DNA of 20,000 bases from Tubiluchus corallicola. Taxonomy: Eukaryota > Priapulida > Priapulimorpha > Priapulimorphida > Tubiluchidae. The translations under genes were made by a program, and so were the position numbers. The stretch lies in NCBI GenBank assembly GCA_030141605.1, contig JAQGDQ010000892.1, positions 7,501 through 27,500 on the forward strand, read 5' to 3'. This document shows positions 1 through 7,743 of this stretch, one piece after another. Below the pieces are notes generated by a model. It was not told the origin of the DNA and searched no databases. It saw only the letters and a program-made list of their open reading frames with translations. Within the stretch, counting starts at the first letter, position 1. Each line of letters opens with the position of its first letter.

Positions 1-222
1 ACAATAATTTCTCCATTTTTTTACTAATGTACTAACCATAAGTTTCAAAATATTTACAAAATTTTTCTCATAAACCGTCATTGTTGTTTACGTTAATAAA
101 TTGAAAAATGTACACATTATCGGTAATATCTATTTTAAGTACGATCATCTGCTAAATTTGTCGTAAAACTGTAGTTTATGTTAATTCAAATAAATTAAAA
201 TTGAAAATTAAAATTGATGTAT
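1..222. other. AT-rich unique DNA, no feature seen
   Basis: The stretch is AT-rich, with stops in all frames at short intervals. I see no repeat unit, RNA motif or coding signal before family A begins. Confidence 0.5.
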
Positions 223-659
223 GTCCCAAAAAACCTTCCATACAAAGTTAAGTCACTTTGTATTATGCTTACGTGCTTTTTAAGCAAATCAGAAAAAAAA
301 TTCTTAATAATTTAAAAAGTTCGTAGTGTGACTGAACAACGTCACTGGCTCACAGAACAAGACACAACTGATCTTACTGACAATATAAAGTAATACGATA
401 CTTTTGCTTAGTTAGTGAAAAGTGTTCTACGAATGCTCTGATTATTTTTTCAAACTTTACTCAATGTCATCTAAACTTGTGTCAAATGACTTATCATCAA
501 AATGGCTGCGTCTGGCGGCCATCGCGGGGTTTAAATTTACATGTTTTATACAGCATTACTGCCGACGCAAGCCCTGTATGCAGAGAAGCAGTACGCAAGT
601 GGTATAAAATTAGAAGACGAATTTTTTAAGCTTAATGTAACTGGAAGGTTTTCTTGTGC
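223..659 (+). mobile_element. Family A inverted-repeat element, copy 1
   Basis: A dispersed repeat of about 437 bp, found again at 19367-19824 in the same orientation. The best-matched part is 432-659, which includes the shared words GAATGCTCT, AAAATGGCTGCGTC, CAAGCCCTGTATGCA and GGTTTTCTTGTGCTTT. The ends form an imperfect terminal inverted repeat. The left end is GTCCCAAAAAACCTTCCA (223-240). The right end, reverse-complemented, is GCACAAGAAAACCTTCCA (642-659). They match at 14 of 18 positions. No transposase is encoded, and the 61-codon frame at 422-607 shows no known domain. This suggests a non-autonomous DNA element (MITE). The superfamily and target duplication are not resolved. Confidence 0.6.
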
Positions 660-756
660 TTTAAAGCATTCAGTTGTCGTGCGTTTAAGCTGTTAAGAAT
701 GAATGGAATTTTTGGAATGCGTTGCTAGCAAGAGAGTTGAGCATCTTAAAAGCACG

Positions 757-893
757 TTTCAAACGACTATATCGGTCATCACGAGAGTTTAAGTTTTAAA
801 GTTTTATACAGCGTTACTGTTAATGCAAACTCTGTGCGCAATAAGACAGGATCTAAGTGTATAAAATTTTAAGACGGTTTTTTAGCTTTTTTT
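757..893 (+). repeat. Family A partial second copy
   Basis: This segment repeats the 3' half of family A shortly after copy 1. Shared words include CGGTCATC, TTTTATACAGCGTTACTG, TATAAAATTTTAAGACG and the run leading to TTTTTAGC. It lacks the 5' inverted-repeat end, so it is either a truncated insertion or a partial tandem duplication. It is diverged from both other copies. Confidence 0.5.
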
Positions 894-998
894 TATGAAA
901 AGTGTTTTCGTTTCCTGTAATAGGCACATTTAAAATTGTCTCTAAATAGTGCATGTCGATAGGTCGCTGCTGGTATTACGTCACAGATGTTTTAGCGA

Positions 999-1008
999 AT
1001 CACGTGAT
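999..1008. promoter_or_regulatory. ATCACGTGAT palindrome, copy 1 (E-box / M-box-like)
   Basis: A perfect 10-bp palindrome with the core TCACGTGA, the form of CACGTG E-box favoured by MiT/TFE-type bHLH-ZIP factors in animals. The same 10-mer recurs at 1593-1602. No promoter or gene is visible nearby, so any function is inference. Confidence 0.3.
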
Positions 1009-1084
1009 AAGCGTTGAATGACAGTAACTGAGGTTGCATTGACAAACTTTCCATGCAACATGATTCATTATGTTATTACTTTAT

Positions 1085-1400
1085 TAAACTTTGTTTTTCT
1101 CTCAAACTGATTTCGATTAAATTGATTCCCATTGAATTCACTTCAACTTAATTCAATGTTATTTAATTCAACTCGGTCTATCTTAGCTTAGTTCAATGCA
1201 GTTTATTTCGATTCACTGAAGTTGAACAGAAGTGAACGGAACAGAAAGCAGAACAGAAATGAATTGAAAACACATGAAATATGTTAAGTTTAATATAAAA
1301 TATAAAACTGAATCGAATTGAAAATTTGTAATGGTTCAGTTCAATTCACTTTAACTTATTTTAACTCATCTCACTCTTTCCCCACTTTTTTCATTTAAAT
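1085..1400. repeat. TTCAA/TTGAA-rich low-complexity stretch
   Basis: The stretch is dominated by variants of TTCAATTCAACTT, with the complementary ATTGAA and CTGAA words in the middle (about 1200-1320). No fixed period is apparent. It looks like a decayed short tandem repeat with local inverted symmetry. No open frame of note is present. Confidence 0.4.
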
Positions 1401-2322
1401 TTAATTTAACTTGCGTCATATTTTAATCCAACATCGAGCAGAAACTAACAACTAAAATCGCGTGCCTGTCATGACCTGCATACACCAAACCTTTTTCTGT
1501 AAACTACATCTTTGCTCAACTAAACGTGTACTGGAAATCTTGCATAGGCGTTTGTTGTTAACTTTGGCCACCTTGTGGTGCTTTTTGGCCTAATCACGTG
1601 ATCAATTTGATCTGGGTCAGAGGCCTACAGTGAAGTGAAGACGTGTCATGATAAGTTAATAAGATATTGTCGTTATCTGTTTACAATTGCTCATGATTTG
1701 GGGCTAATAACGTATGTATATCCTCTAATTACTTTAAAAAACTTAAATTTAGTTTAAAATAACAGCTAGGTATTAATTAATACGACAGTACAGTGTAGAA
1801 CTCTTAATTATGTAAAATTGACTTTTGGCTATTATTATTTTTTGTTTATTTGTTATTTTTTGTTATTTTTGGCACTAATTTCTTATGTTTAGATGGAATG
1901 ACATGTTTTGGCAAATAAAGAGCAAAGAAAGAGCAAAATTTAATCGAGCTTCGAATTTGGTTTTGAAAGCCCAAACAAAGATCTTGCTTTTCAATTCAAT
2001 TTTTAATCGAGAAAATCCACAATCCTTTTCATTAATTCCCATGATTCTGTTCGGCACAATAGAACACCAGCACAATAGCGCCGCCATTATTTTATTATTC
2101 AACAAGTTGAATTAGATTTCGTGCAGTTCATTTTCGCTCACCTGATCAGTCGAACGGCCAGGACGTAGTTCAAACGAAGCCAATAAACTTGATTACTCGT
2201 TTCAGTCTTGTAACCTTGATTAGATTGCTTAAGCTTTGTTGTCTGGCGTTTTTATTCTCATCATCAAAAACATGTCCAAACAAGTTCTGACTACGTCTCG
2301 TGCCTTTGTTGTTTTTATGGCC
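1401..2322. other. AT-rich unique DNA without a recognised gene
   Basis: The two 76-codon frames on opposite strands at about 1875-2115 show no recognised domain. They overlap almost exactly, as expected of chance open frames. The only motif noted is the second ATCACGTGAT at 1593-1602. Confidence 0.45.
1593..1602. promoter_or_regulatory. ATCACGTGAT palindrome, copy 2
   Basis: Identical in all 10 bases to the palindrome at 999-1008, while the flanks differ. The two therefore do not look like part of a longer duplicated repeat. The core is a CACGTG E-box with T/A flanks. The role is unproven. Confidence 0.3.
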
Positions 2323-2810
2323 GTGGCGGGCTGTTCCAAGAACGAATCAGTCGTGATTTCAAATACTTGCCCACGCCATGTTCGTAGGTAGTTCTGTCCT
2401 GGCAAAGGTAGCGTTCTTGGCATACGTGACTGCACTCATGTGTCTCATCTGTTTTTAGATATAATGAATATCAAATGTTATGACTGTGGCGGGCTGTTGC
2501 AGGCACGAATCAGTCGTGATTTCAAACACTTGTCCACGCCACATTCATAGGTAGTTCTGACCTGGCAAAGGTAGCGTTCTTGGCATACGTGACTGCACTC
2601 ATGTGTCTCATCTGTTTTTAGATATAATGAATATCAAATGTTATGACTGTGGCGGGCTGTTGCAGGCACGAATCAGTCGTGATTTCAAACACTTGTCCAC
2701 GCCACATTCCGTAGGTAGTTCTGACCTGGCAAAGGTAGCGTTCCTGGCATACGTGACTGCACACATGTGTCTCATCTGTTTTTAGATATAATGAATATCA
2801 AATGTTATGA
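2323..2810 (+). repeat. 163-bp tandem repeat, three copies
   Basis: Three consecutive units start at 2323, 2486 and 2649 with the word GTGGCGGGCTGTT. Spacing is 163 bp, and the last unit has one extra base. The end is sharp at ATGTTATGA near 2810. Copies 2 and 3 are nearly identical, and copy 1 is more diverged in its first part. Each unit carries nested inverted repeats: outer arms TGTGGCG and CGCCACA about 50 bp apart (copies 2 and 3), and an inner CACGA-ATCAG-TCGTG hairpin. No coding capacity is evident. Confidence 0.85.
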
Positions 2811-3060
2811 AAGCCTTCCGTCATGCAATTTCATTAGTAATGTGTAGATGCTGTGTTTTAGTGAGCACAGAACAACGTCCTCACTGGGATTAATTGTGGA
2901 TTAGTTTACATAAATGAGTCTGATGACTAATGTTGTTTGTTTGTTTGTACTGTTGTTAATGTTGTTTTTGTTTGTAAACGTTCATTGTGTACTAAACTTT
3001 GTAAAATAACTTAACACAATATAATATAATTGTAATATTTAACCACTGAAAAAACCGTTT
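2811..3060. other. TGTT-rich AT DNA, possible retroelement tail
   Basis: The plus strand is T- and G-rich (TTGTTTGTTTGTTTGT near 2934) and runs straight into the ATT microsatellite. Non-LTR element 3' ends often terminate in such simple tails, but I recognise no element here. Confidence 0.25.
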
Positions 3061-3062
3061 AC

Positions 3063-3158
<96 letters not shown>

Positions 3159-3223
3159 CATCATTATCATTATTATCATCATCATCCTCATCATCATCAT
3201 CACCATCATCGTCGTCGTCGTCG

Positions 3224-3254
<31 letters not shown>

Positions 3255-3265
3255 TATTATTATTA
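3061..3265. repeat. ATT / ATC / GTC trinucleotide microsatellite
   Basis: About 100 bp of uninterrupted ATT triplets (3062-3158) is followed by a compound ATC/ATT/GTC tract, then a short ATT end. It is phase-preserving throughout, which alone explains the long poly-Met/Ile frame on the minus strand. Length variation between individuals is likely. Confidence 0.95.
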
Positions 3266-3577
3266 CTGTGTTTTATTGGGTTTTGTCTGTGTAGTTTTTT
3301 TTCTTCATTGTAATGTACTGCATTGTTTGTGTAATGTTTTGTAACTTCTAATTGTGATTGTATGGATTGTAAATCGTCAATAAATAAATTATTGTGTAAA
3401 TATTGTAATATATATATATGTCAGCATTACAATTAATAGTTTCTCTTTTTTGGTATTTTTAAAATACAACAAGGTACGGATATAAATACATAACTCATTT
3501 TATTTAAGTTTTTTACAGTTTTATTTACTAAAGAAAGGGTAATTTAGGAACATCAGACAGCCAGGGTTTCTCCCCTT
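3266..3577. other. T-rich unique DNA with AATAAA-like signals
   Basis: The stretch is T/G-rich, with CAATAAATAAATTATT at about 3380 and an ATATATATAT run near 3410. It resembles a 3' untranslated tail of a gene or retroelement, but no coding sequence adjoins it on either side. Confidence 0.25.
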
Positions 3578-4193
3578 TTAAAGCAAAACCGGACACAATC
3601 TTAAAGACTTAAATCGTAGGTCAAAACAAGCTACTCTTTAAAATATTGAAAGGAAACATACCATGACTTACGTGAAACGATTATTACCGCACAAACACAA
3701 TTTCACGTTCGCGCTACTAGTTCTTCGCTGTTACATGCATTTCGTCATTTGCTAGTTAGACGGGCACTAGCGCCTGCATTTTGGAAACGCATTGCACAAA
3801 AACGGGTGCTGTACCTCACATTTCAGATGTGTTAGTTTGTGACGAACTACAGCATGACAGCACACGCGTGGGCAGAACGGTAAATTTCAAAATTGTATTT
3901 TTATCTTAAAGCTTGGTTTCAGTGCAACACACTGAATATCTTACATCAGCGCTGTACTTCAATTTTCGCTTTTGCAAACACGTGCAAACTCGCTCGTGGA
4001 ATATTTTTGCTCTTAAACATTATGTTAGTTTGTGATGTCATCAATAGTTGGACTCGCCCGCCGTTAATTAAGTTTTTAATCTATTATTTAATTATCAGAA
4101 ACGCTTTTGCAGTATTAATGGTGTTAAAATGTATACTTTTTATCGAATTTGAAAATAGGAAAGTATATGAAAAATCATCCTGTCTTCCTTTAA
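3578..4193 (+). mobile_element. Family B TTAA-bounded element, copy 1
   Basis: The element spans 3582-4189 (608 bp), flanked by TTAA at 3578-3581 and 4190-4193. The left end reads AGCAAAACCGGACACAATC. The right end, reverse-complemented, reads AGGAAGACAGGATGATTTTT, giving an imperfect terminal inverted repeat. A second near-complete copy lies at 14331-14918, and partial copies at 5356-5405 and 18856-19157. TTAA duplication is the hallmark of piggyBac-type insertion, so a piggyBac-like MITE is the leading inference. The ends lack the usual CCC start. A 135-codon frame at 3893-4300 has no recognised domain, but part of it is shared with copy 2. Confidence 0.6.
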
Positions 4194-4642
4194 ACTATTC
4201 AATTTTTCCTTCAAATTTCCACCGTTTCTTAACAAAGGCTTACTTCTCACGATTTTTAACCACGTATTACTGCAACGAAAATCATAACTTCCTGTTGTAA
4301 GTAGGTCGTAATTGTGACGTATTTTCCATATAAGGTTCTTACTCCCGCCCACTGCAGTCGGTGCGTGGGTGGTCGCTTGCTCGTTTAGTCACGTCTTTGT
4401 ATCTGCACTTCTGCAGAAAATGTAAAAGCTACAATAACAAAACCCGATACAAGGATACGTGTCTGAACAAGAAACGAAAAGTGAGACCTTTGATTGCGAG
4501 TTGAGAAGACAAAAGTCACAATATAAAAAATGAGCCTGTCTTTCACAGATTTCATGCACAAATTTGGTTCTTACTAATCTGGAGTCTTCCCGAGATCCAG
4601 GAACTTCTGTTCCTCACATACAAGAACTTAGTTCCTGAAGCA
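4194..4642. other. Unique DNA, no gene recognised
   Basis: The stretch between family B copy 1 and the telomere-like array is moderately AT-rich. It contains no tandem repeat, RNA motif or convincing open frame. Confidence 0.4.
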
Positions 4643-5193
4643 GATTAGGGTTAGGGTTGGGATTAGGATTAAGGTTAGTGTTAGTTAGGATTAGGTTAGG
4701 GTTAGGATTAAGGGTAGCTTTCGAATTATCATTAGGGTTAGGGTTTGGATTAGGATTAAGGTTAGTGTTAGTTAGGATTAGGTTAGGGTTAGGATTAAGG
4801 GTAGGTTTCGAATTATCATTAGGGTTAGGGTTTGGATTAGGATTAAGGTTAGGGTTGGTCAGGATTAGGTTAGGGTTAGAATTACGGGTAGGTTTCGAAT
4901 TATGATTAGGGTTAGGGTTAGGATTAGGGTTAGGGTTACGGTTGGTTAGGATTAGGTTAGGATTAAGATTAGGACTAGGTTTCGGATTAGGGTTAGGGTT
5001 GGTTAAGGTTGTGTTAGGGTTAAGATTAGGACTAGGTTTCGGATTAGGGTTAGGGTTGGTTAAGGTTGTGTTAGGGTTAAGATTAGGACTAGGTTTCGGA
5101 TTAGGGTTAGGGTTGGTTAAGGTTGTGTTAGGGTTAAGATTAGGACCAGGTTTCGGATTAGGTTTCGAATTAGGGACAGGATTTGGATTAGGG
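4643..5193 (+). repeat. Degenerate telomere-like array, TTAGGG orientation, with 87- and 57-bp higher-order units
   Basis: The plus strand is built of TTAGGG and one-step variants such as GGATTA, TTAAGG and GTTAGT. Two higher-order periods are visible. GATTAGGATTAAGG recurs at 4661, 4748 and 4835 (87 bp). AAGATTAGGACTAGG recurs at 4965, 5022, 5079 and 5136 (57 bp), nearly identical between copies. Both periods are multiples of three, which explains the long Pro-Asn-rich frame on the minus strand and the Gly-Leu frames on the plus strand. This is an interstitial or subtelomeric satellite, not a functional telomere tract. Confidence 0.9.
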
Positions 5194-5205
5194 TATTTAA
5201 ATTGT

Positions 5206-5345
5206 GTTTGGAAGTGCAACGTTTAACTGAAAGCCAAGGTCACAGGTTCAAATCTCAAATACGATAGTCAGCTGCTCCTGCCCAGCTGGCAAAACATATT
5301 CCTGCCAATAATGGCTTCATGTGGGGGCGTTGGACTGCAGGTAAA
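5206..5345 (+). mobile_element. tRNA-derived SINE remnant
   Basis: The segment after the satellite carries a Pol III B-box-like block, AGGTCACAGGTTCAAATCTC, at about 5238-5257. The match to the GGTTCRANNCC consensus is imperfect at the 3' end. Upstream, AACGTTTAACTGAAAGCC resembles the anticodon-arm part of SINE heads. An A-box is not clear, so the 5' end is eroded or truncated. The part after the B box (CCCAGCTGGCAAAACATATT onward) would be the SINE body. No cloverleaf tRNA can be folded, so this is not a tRNA gene. Confidence 0.45.
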
Positions 5346-5355
5346 AATGGGTCTT

Positions 5356-5409
5356 TCATCGTATTTAAAAATGGGGTAGTATATGAAAAATCGTCCTGTT
5401 TTCCTTCAA
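5356..5409 (+). repeat. Family B 3'-end fragment
   Basis: This matches the last ~50 bp of family B, including TATATGAAAAATCGTCCTGT and the terminal inverted repeat (reverse complement AGGAAAACAGGACGATTTTT). The bounding tetranucleotide is TCAA instead of TTAA. It follows the SINE remnant directly. It is either a truncated copy or a sign that the two sequences were once joined. Confidence 0.55.
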
Positions 5410-5608
5410 ATTTTAGCTTCTCCTGCACGGGATAGAAACTTGTTTCATGTAACAGTCAATTTGGGGAAGTTTGCTCAATTAATTTGCCTAGATCACGAAA
5501 GTGCAATTTGGCGTAATTAGCCGTTGCAGGGAATAGCTTTTCCCATCCAATGAATCGTAATTACTGCACGCAGATGCTGATGATGGTGAATGCAAGGCAT
5601 GCTGAGTT

Positions 5609-5925
5609 GTGTGTGTTTGGCACAGACACCAGAATAAGTATGTGTTTGGCATAGACACCAGAATAAGTATGTGTTTGGCATAGACACCAGAATAAGTATG
5701 TGTTTGGCATAGACACCAGAATAAGTATGTGTTTGGCATAGACACCAGAATAAGTATGTGTTTGGCATAGCACCAGAATAAGTATGTGTTTGGCATAGAC
5801 ACCAGAATAAGTATGTGTTTGGCATAGCACCAGAATAAGTATGTGTTTGGCATAGACACCAGAATAAGTATGTGTTTGGCATAGCACCAGAATAAGTATG
5901 TGTTTGGCATAGCACCAGAATAAGG
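5609..5925 (+). repeat. 29/28-bp minisatellite, 11 copies
   Basis: The unit is TGTTTGGCATAGACACCAG followed by AATAAGTATG (29 bp). A second variant lacks one base (TAGCACC instead of TAGACACC, 28 bp). The order of variants is five long, short, long, short, long, short, short. The first copy has CACAG instead of CATAG. The length change shifts frame between units, which gives overlapping repetitive minus-strand frames. None is a credible gene. Confidence 0.95.
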
Positions 5926-6075
5926 GAACACGTTTTGTAAACAGTTCTAATGTTTGTCTGGAAGTAAAGTGTTAACAATGCGTTAATCAATAAATTCCGG
6001 TTATTATCATCGGAGCCGGATAAGGGGCCCTTGGGATATTGAAATTATGGGGGCACCCATAGACGAAGCCATCCT
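5926..6075. other. LINE 3' flank / GC-rich linker
   Basis: A short stretch downstream (on the minus strand) of the LINE reading frame. It contains TAAGGGGCCC at 6021-6030, the same TAA-GGGGCC word that begins the candidate MITE at 7276. Confidence 0.3.
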
Positions 6076-6517
6076 CTAACTTGACTGAAACCGTCTTCTC
6101 CATGCATTCCTGTTGCTGACCATCTCTTCATTTATGTTCTTCTCTCTAAGATCTCCGTTTATGCATTCAAACCATCTCAGCTTGGGTCGTACTCTTTTTC
6201 TATTTCCCAGCACTTCCATTTCCATGGCCTCCCTTCCCACGTGATCTTCCCCAACTCTCCTTCTCAGGTGCCCATACCATCGCAATCTTGCCTCTTGTAT
6301 CTTTTTCGAGGCTTCCACTACTTTCACTGTTCCTCTAATATTACTATTCCTGATTTTGTCCCTTCTTGTTACTCCCATCATCCATCTCCGCTACATCCAT
6401 TTTCTTCTCTTCGGTCTTCTTTAGAGGTGCTGCTTCCAGCCCATATATTAGGGCGGGTCTGACCACTGCTTTGTGAACTTTACCTTTAAGTCTCGCTGGA
6501 ATCCTCCGTCTTGAACA
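6076..6517 (-). pseudogene. Non-LTR retrotransposon reverse transcriptase, C-terminal fragment (5'-truncated, frameshifted)
   Basis: On the minus strand, 6517 to about 6383 encodes a piece with LKGKVHKAVVRPALIYGLEA and then a charged EEKKMDVAEM, the thumb-side motif of many LINE reverse transcriptases. The frame then shifts at about 6387 and continues from RWMMGVTRRDKIRN through EARLRWYGHLRRR to RVRPKLRWFECI and stops at 6076. This motif order is the standard C-terminal segment of RTE/L1-like non-LTR element polyproteins. The shift loses the few residues normally between AEM and RWM. The catalytic palm (FADD-type box) and the endonuclease are absent. It is a dead 5'-truncated copy. Clade assignment is tentative. 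Confidence 0.85.
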
Positions 6518-6604
6518 TTTTTACTCCTGGTTTATTATTGCTACATTTACATTTCTTGAAGTAAAGTTGGAAGGAGTTTCCAATTCTTCACACAATTCGA
6601 ACAC

Positions 6605-7201
6605 CGTAACCGAATCTTAGTCCAAACCTGATCCTAACCCTAACCCTAACTCTAATCACCGTCCCAACCCCAACCCTAACCCAACGCTAAGCCTAACTTT
6701 AAACCTAGCTTTAACCCTAATTCTAACCCCAACACAACGCAACCGTAACCTAACGCTAACCCTAACCCAACCGTACCTTAACCCTAACCTAATCCTAACC
6801 TTAATCCAACGCTAAGCCTAACCTTAAACTAGCTTTAACCCTAATCCTAACCCCAACACAACGCAACCGTAACCTAACCTAACGCTAACCCTAACCCAAC
6901 CGTACCTTAACCCTAACCTAATCCTAACCTTAATCCAATGCTAAGCCTAACTTTAAACCTATCTTTAACCCCAATCCTAACCCCGACCCGACCCAACCGT
7001 AACCTAACGCTAACCCTAACCCAACTGTAACCTAACCCTAACCTAATCCTAACCTTAATCCAACGCTAAGCCTAACCTTAAACTAGCTTTAACCCTAATC
7101 CTAACCCCGACCCAACCCAACCGTAACCTAACGCTAACCCTAATCTAACCCAACCCCAACCAAACCCAACCCAACCGTAACCTTAACCTAACCCTAATCC
7201 G
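6605..7201 (-). repeat. Degenerate telomere-like array, CCCTAA orientation, 125-129-bp monomers in ~254-bp dimers
   Basis: The plus strand consists of CCCTAA and variants. The marker AACGCTAAGCC recurs at 6683, 6808, 6937 (as AATGCTAAGCC) and 7062, giving periods of 125, 129 and 125. Two monomer types alternate. One carries CTTTAAACCTA (6683 and 6937) and the other CCTTAAACTAG (6808 and 7062), so the higher-order unit is about 254 bp. The orientation is opposite to the array at 4643-5193, and the higher-order units are different. Confidence 0.9.
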
Positions 7202-7743
7202 CTTCACGAACCACTTCTTGCGTGTGGGGAATTGTAAACTTTATTGGCTCCATCAACAGGATCCTTTATCTCAAATAAGGGGCCACAAAAGAGGGTCACT
7301 TTTTAAAATTAGGTTCTCAGACTTCCGGGCCTCCTTTTTTAAAGGTGAAATTTTATTTTAAGTTAAATGAATTAAATGAAACAAAGCAAATATTAAAATA
7401 TTATACTTGTTTTGCAAAAAACAGATTATATTTGAAAATCTTTTAGTAGGGCCCCTAAGCTTTTGGCTAATGAAGCTGGAGAGGCCCTAGGCGCCAGCCT
7501 GTAGTAGCCTATCGGAAAACCCAGCCCTGATGATGATTTGGGATGGCCAAAAGGGCTTGGATTATTTATCATTTATGAAAACCAATTTAAAAAAAAGAAC
7601 CAAGGAGGTTATGCTAAGTGCGAGCACATGTCTTCAGGCTGTACTGAAGTTAATCGCAAAGCAGCGGCCGACCAGCAAGTGGCACCCGGCATTTGTTAGT
7701 ATATGTAGTTTATACTAGAGAAATTATAGGTGTGTAATATACA
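7202..7743. other. Unique DNA around a candidate MITE
   Basis: Apart from the inverted-repeat candidate at 7276-7458, the stretch holds a 62-codon plus-strand frame at 7530-7718. A short part of it (YLSFMKTNLKKRTKEVML) is faintly reminiscent of the hAT C-terminal dimerisation region. That is too weak to call. Confidence 0.3.
7276..7458. mobile_element. Possible PIF/Harbinger-like MITE
   Basis: GGGGCC begins at 7279 and GGCCCC ends at 7455. Both sides are flanked by a direct TAA (7276-7278 and 7456-7458), the target type of PIF/Harbinger elements. Beyond the perfect six bases the arms align only with gaps (ACAAAAGA against CTACTAAAAGA). The 177-bp body has no coding capacity. TAAGGGGCCC also occurs at 6021-6030 in the same orientation, so the true left boundary could lie there instead. 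Confidence 0.3.

Noticed and set aside
3039-3254. Poly-Met / poly-Ile protein
   Set aside because: Translation of the trinucleotide microsatellite.
4614-5219. 201-codon Pro-Asn repeat protein on the minus strand
   Set aside because: It is a translation of the telomere-like array, whose 87- and 57-bp units are multiples of three. The opposite strand is open too, and no unique coding sequence is attached.
5206-5345. A functional tRNA gene at the B-box-like block
   Set aside because: There is no A box and no acceptor or anticodon stem. The sequence continues as a SINE-like body.
5609-5925. CRISPR array
   Set aside because: The repeats are directly adjacent with no unique spacers, and the context is eukaryotic.
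5488-5990. Three overlapping repetitive minus-strand frames
   Set aside because: Products of the 29/28-bp minisatellite read in different phases. No unique domain is attached.
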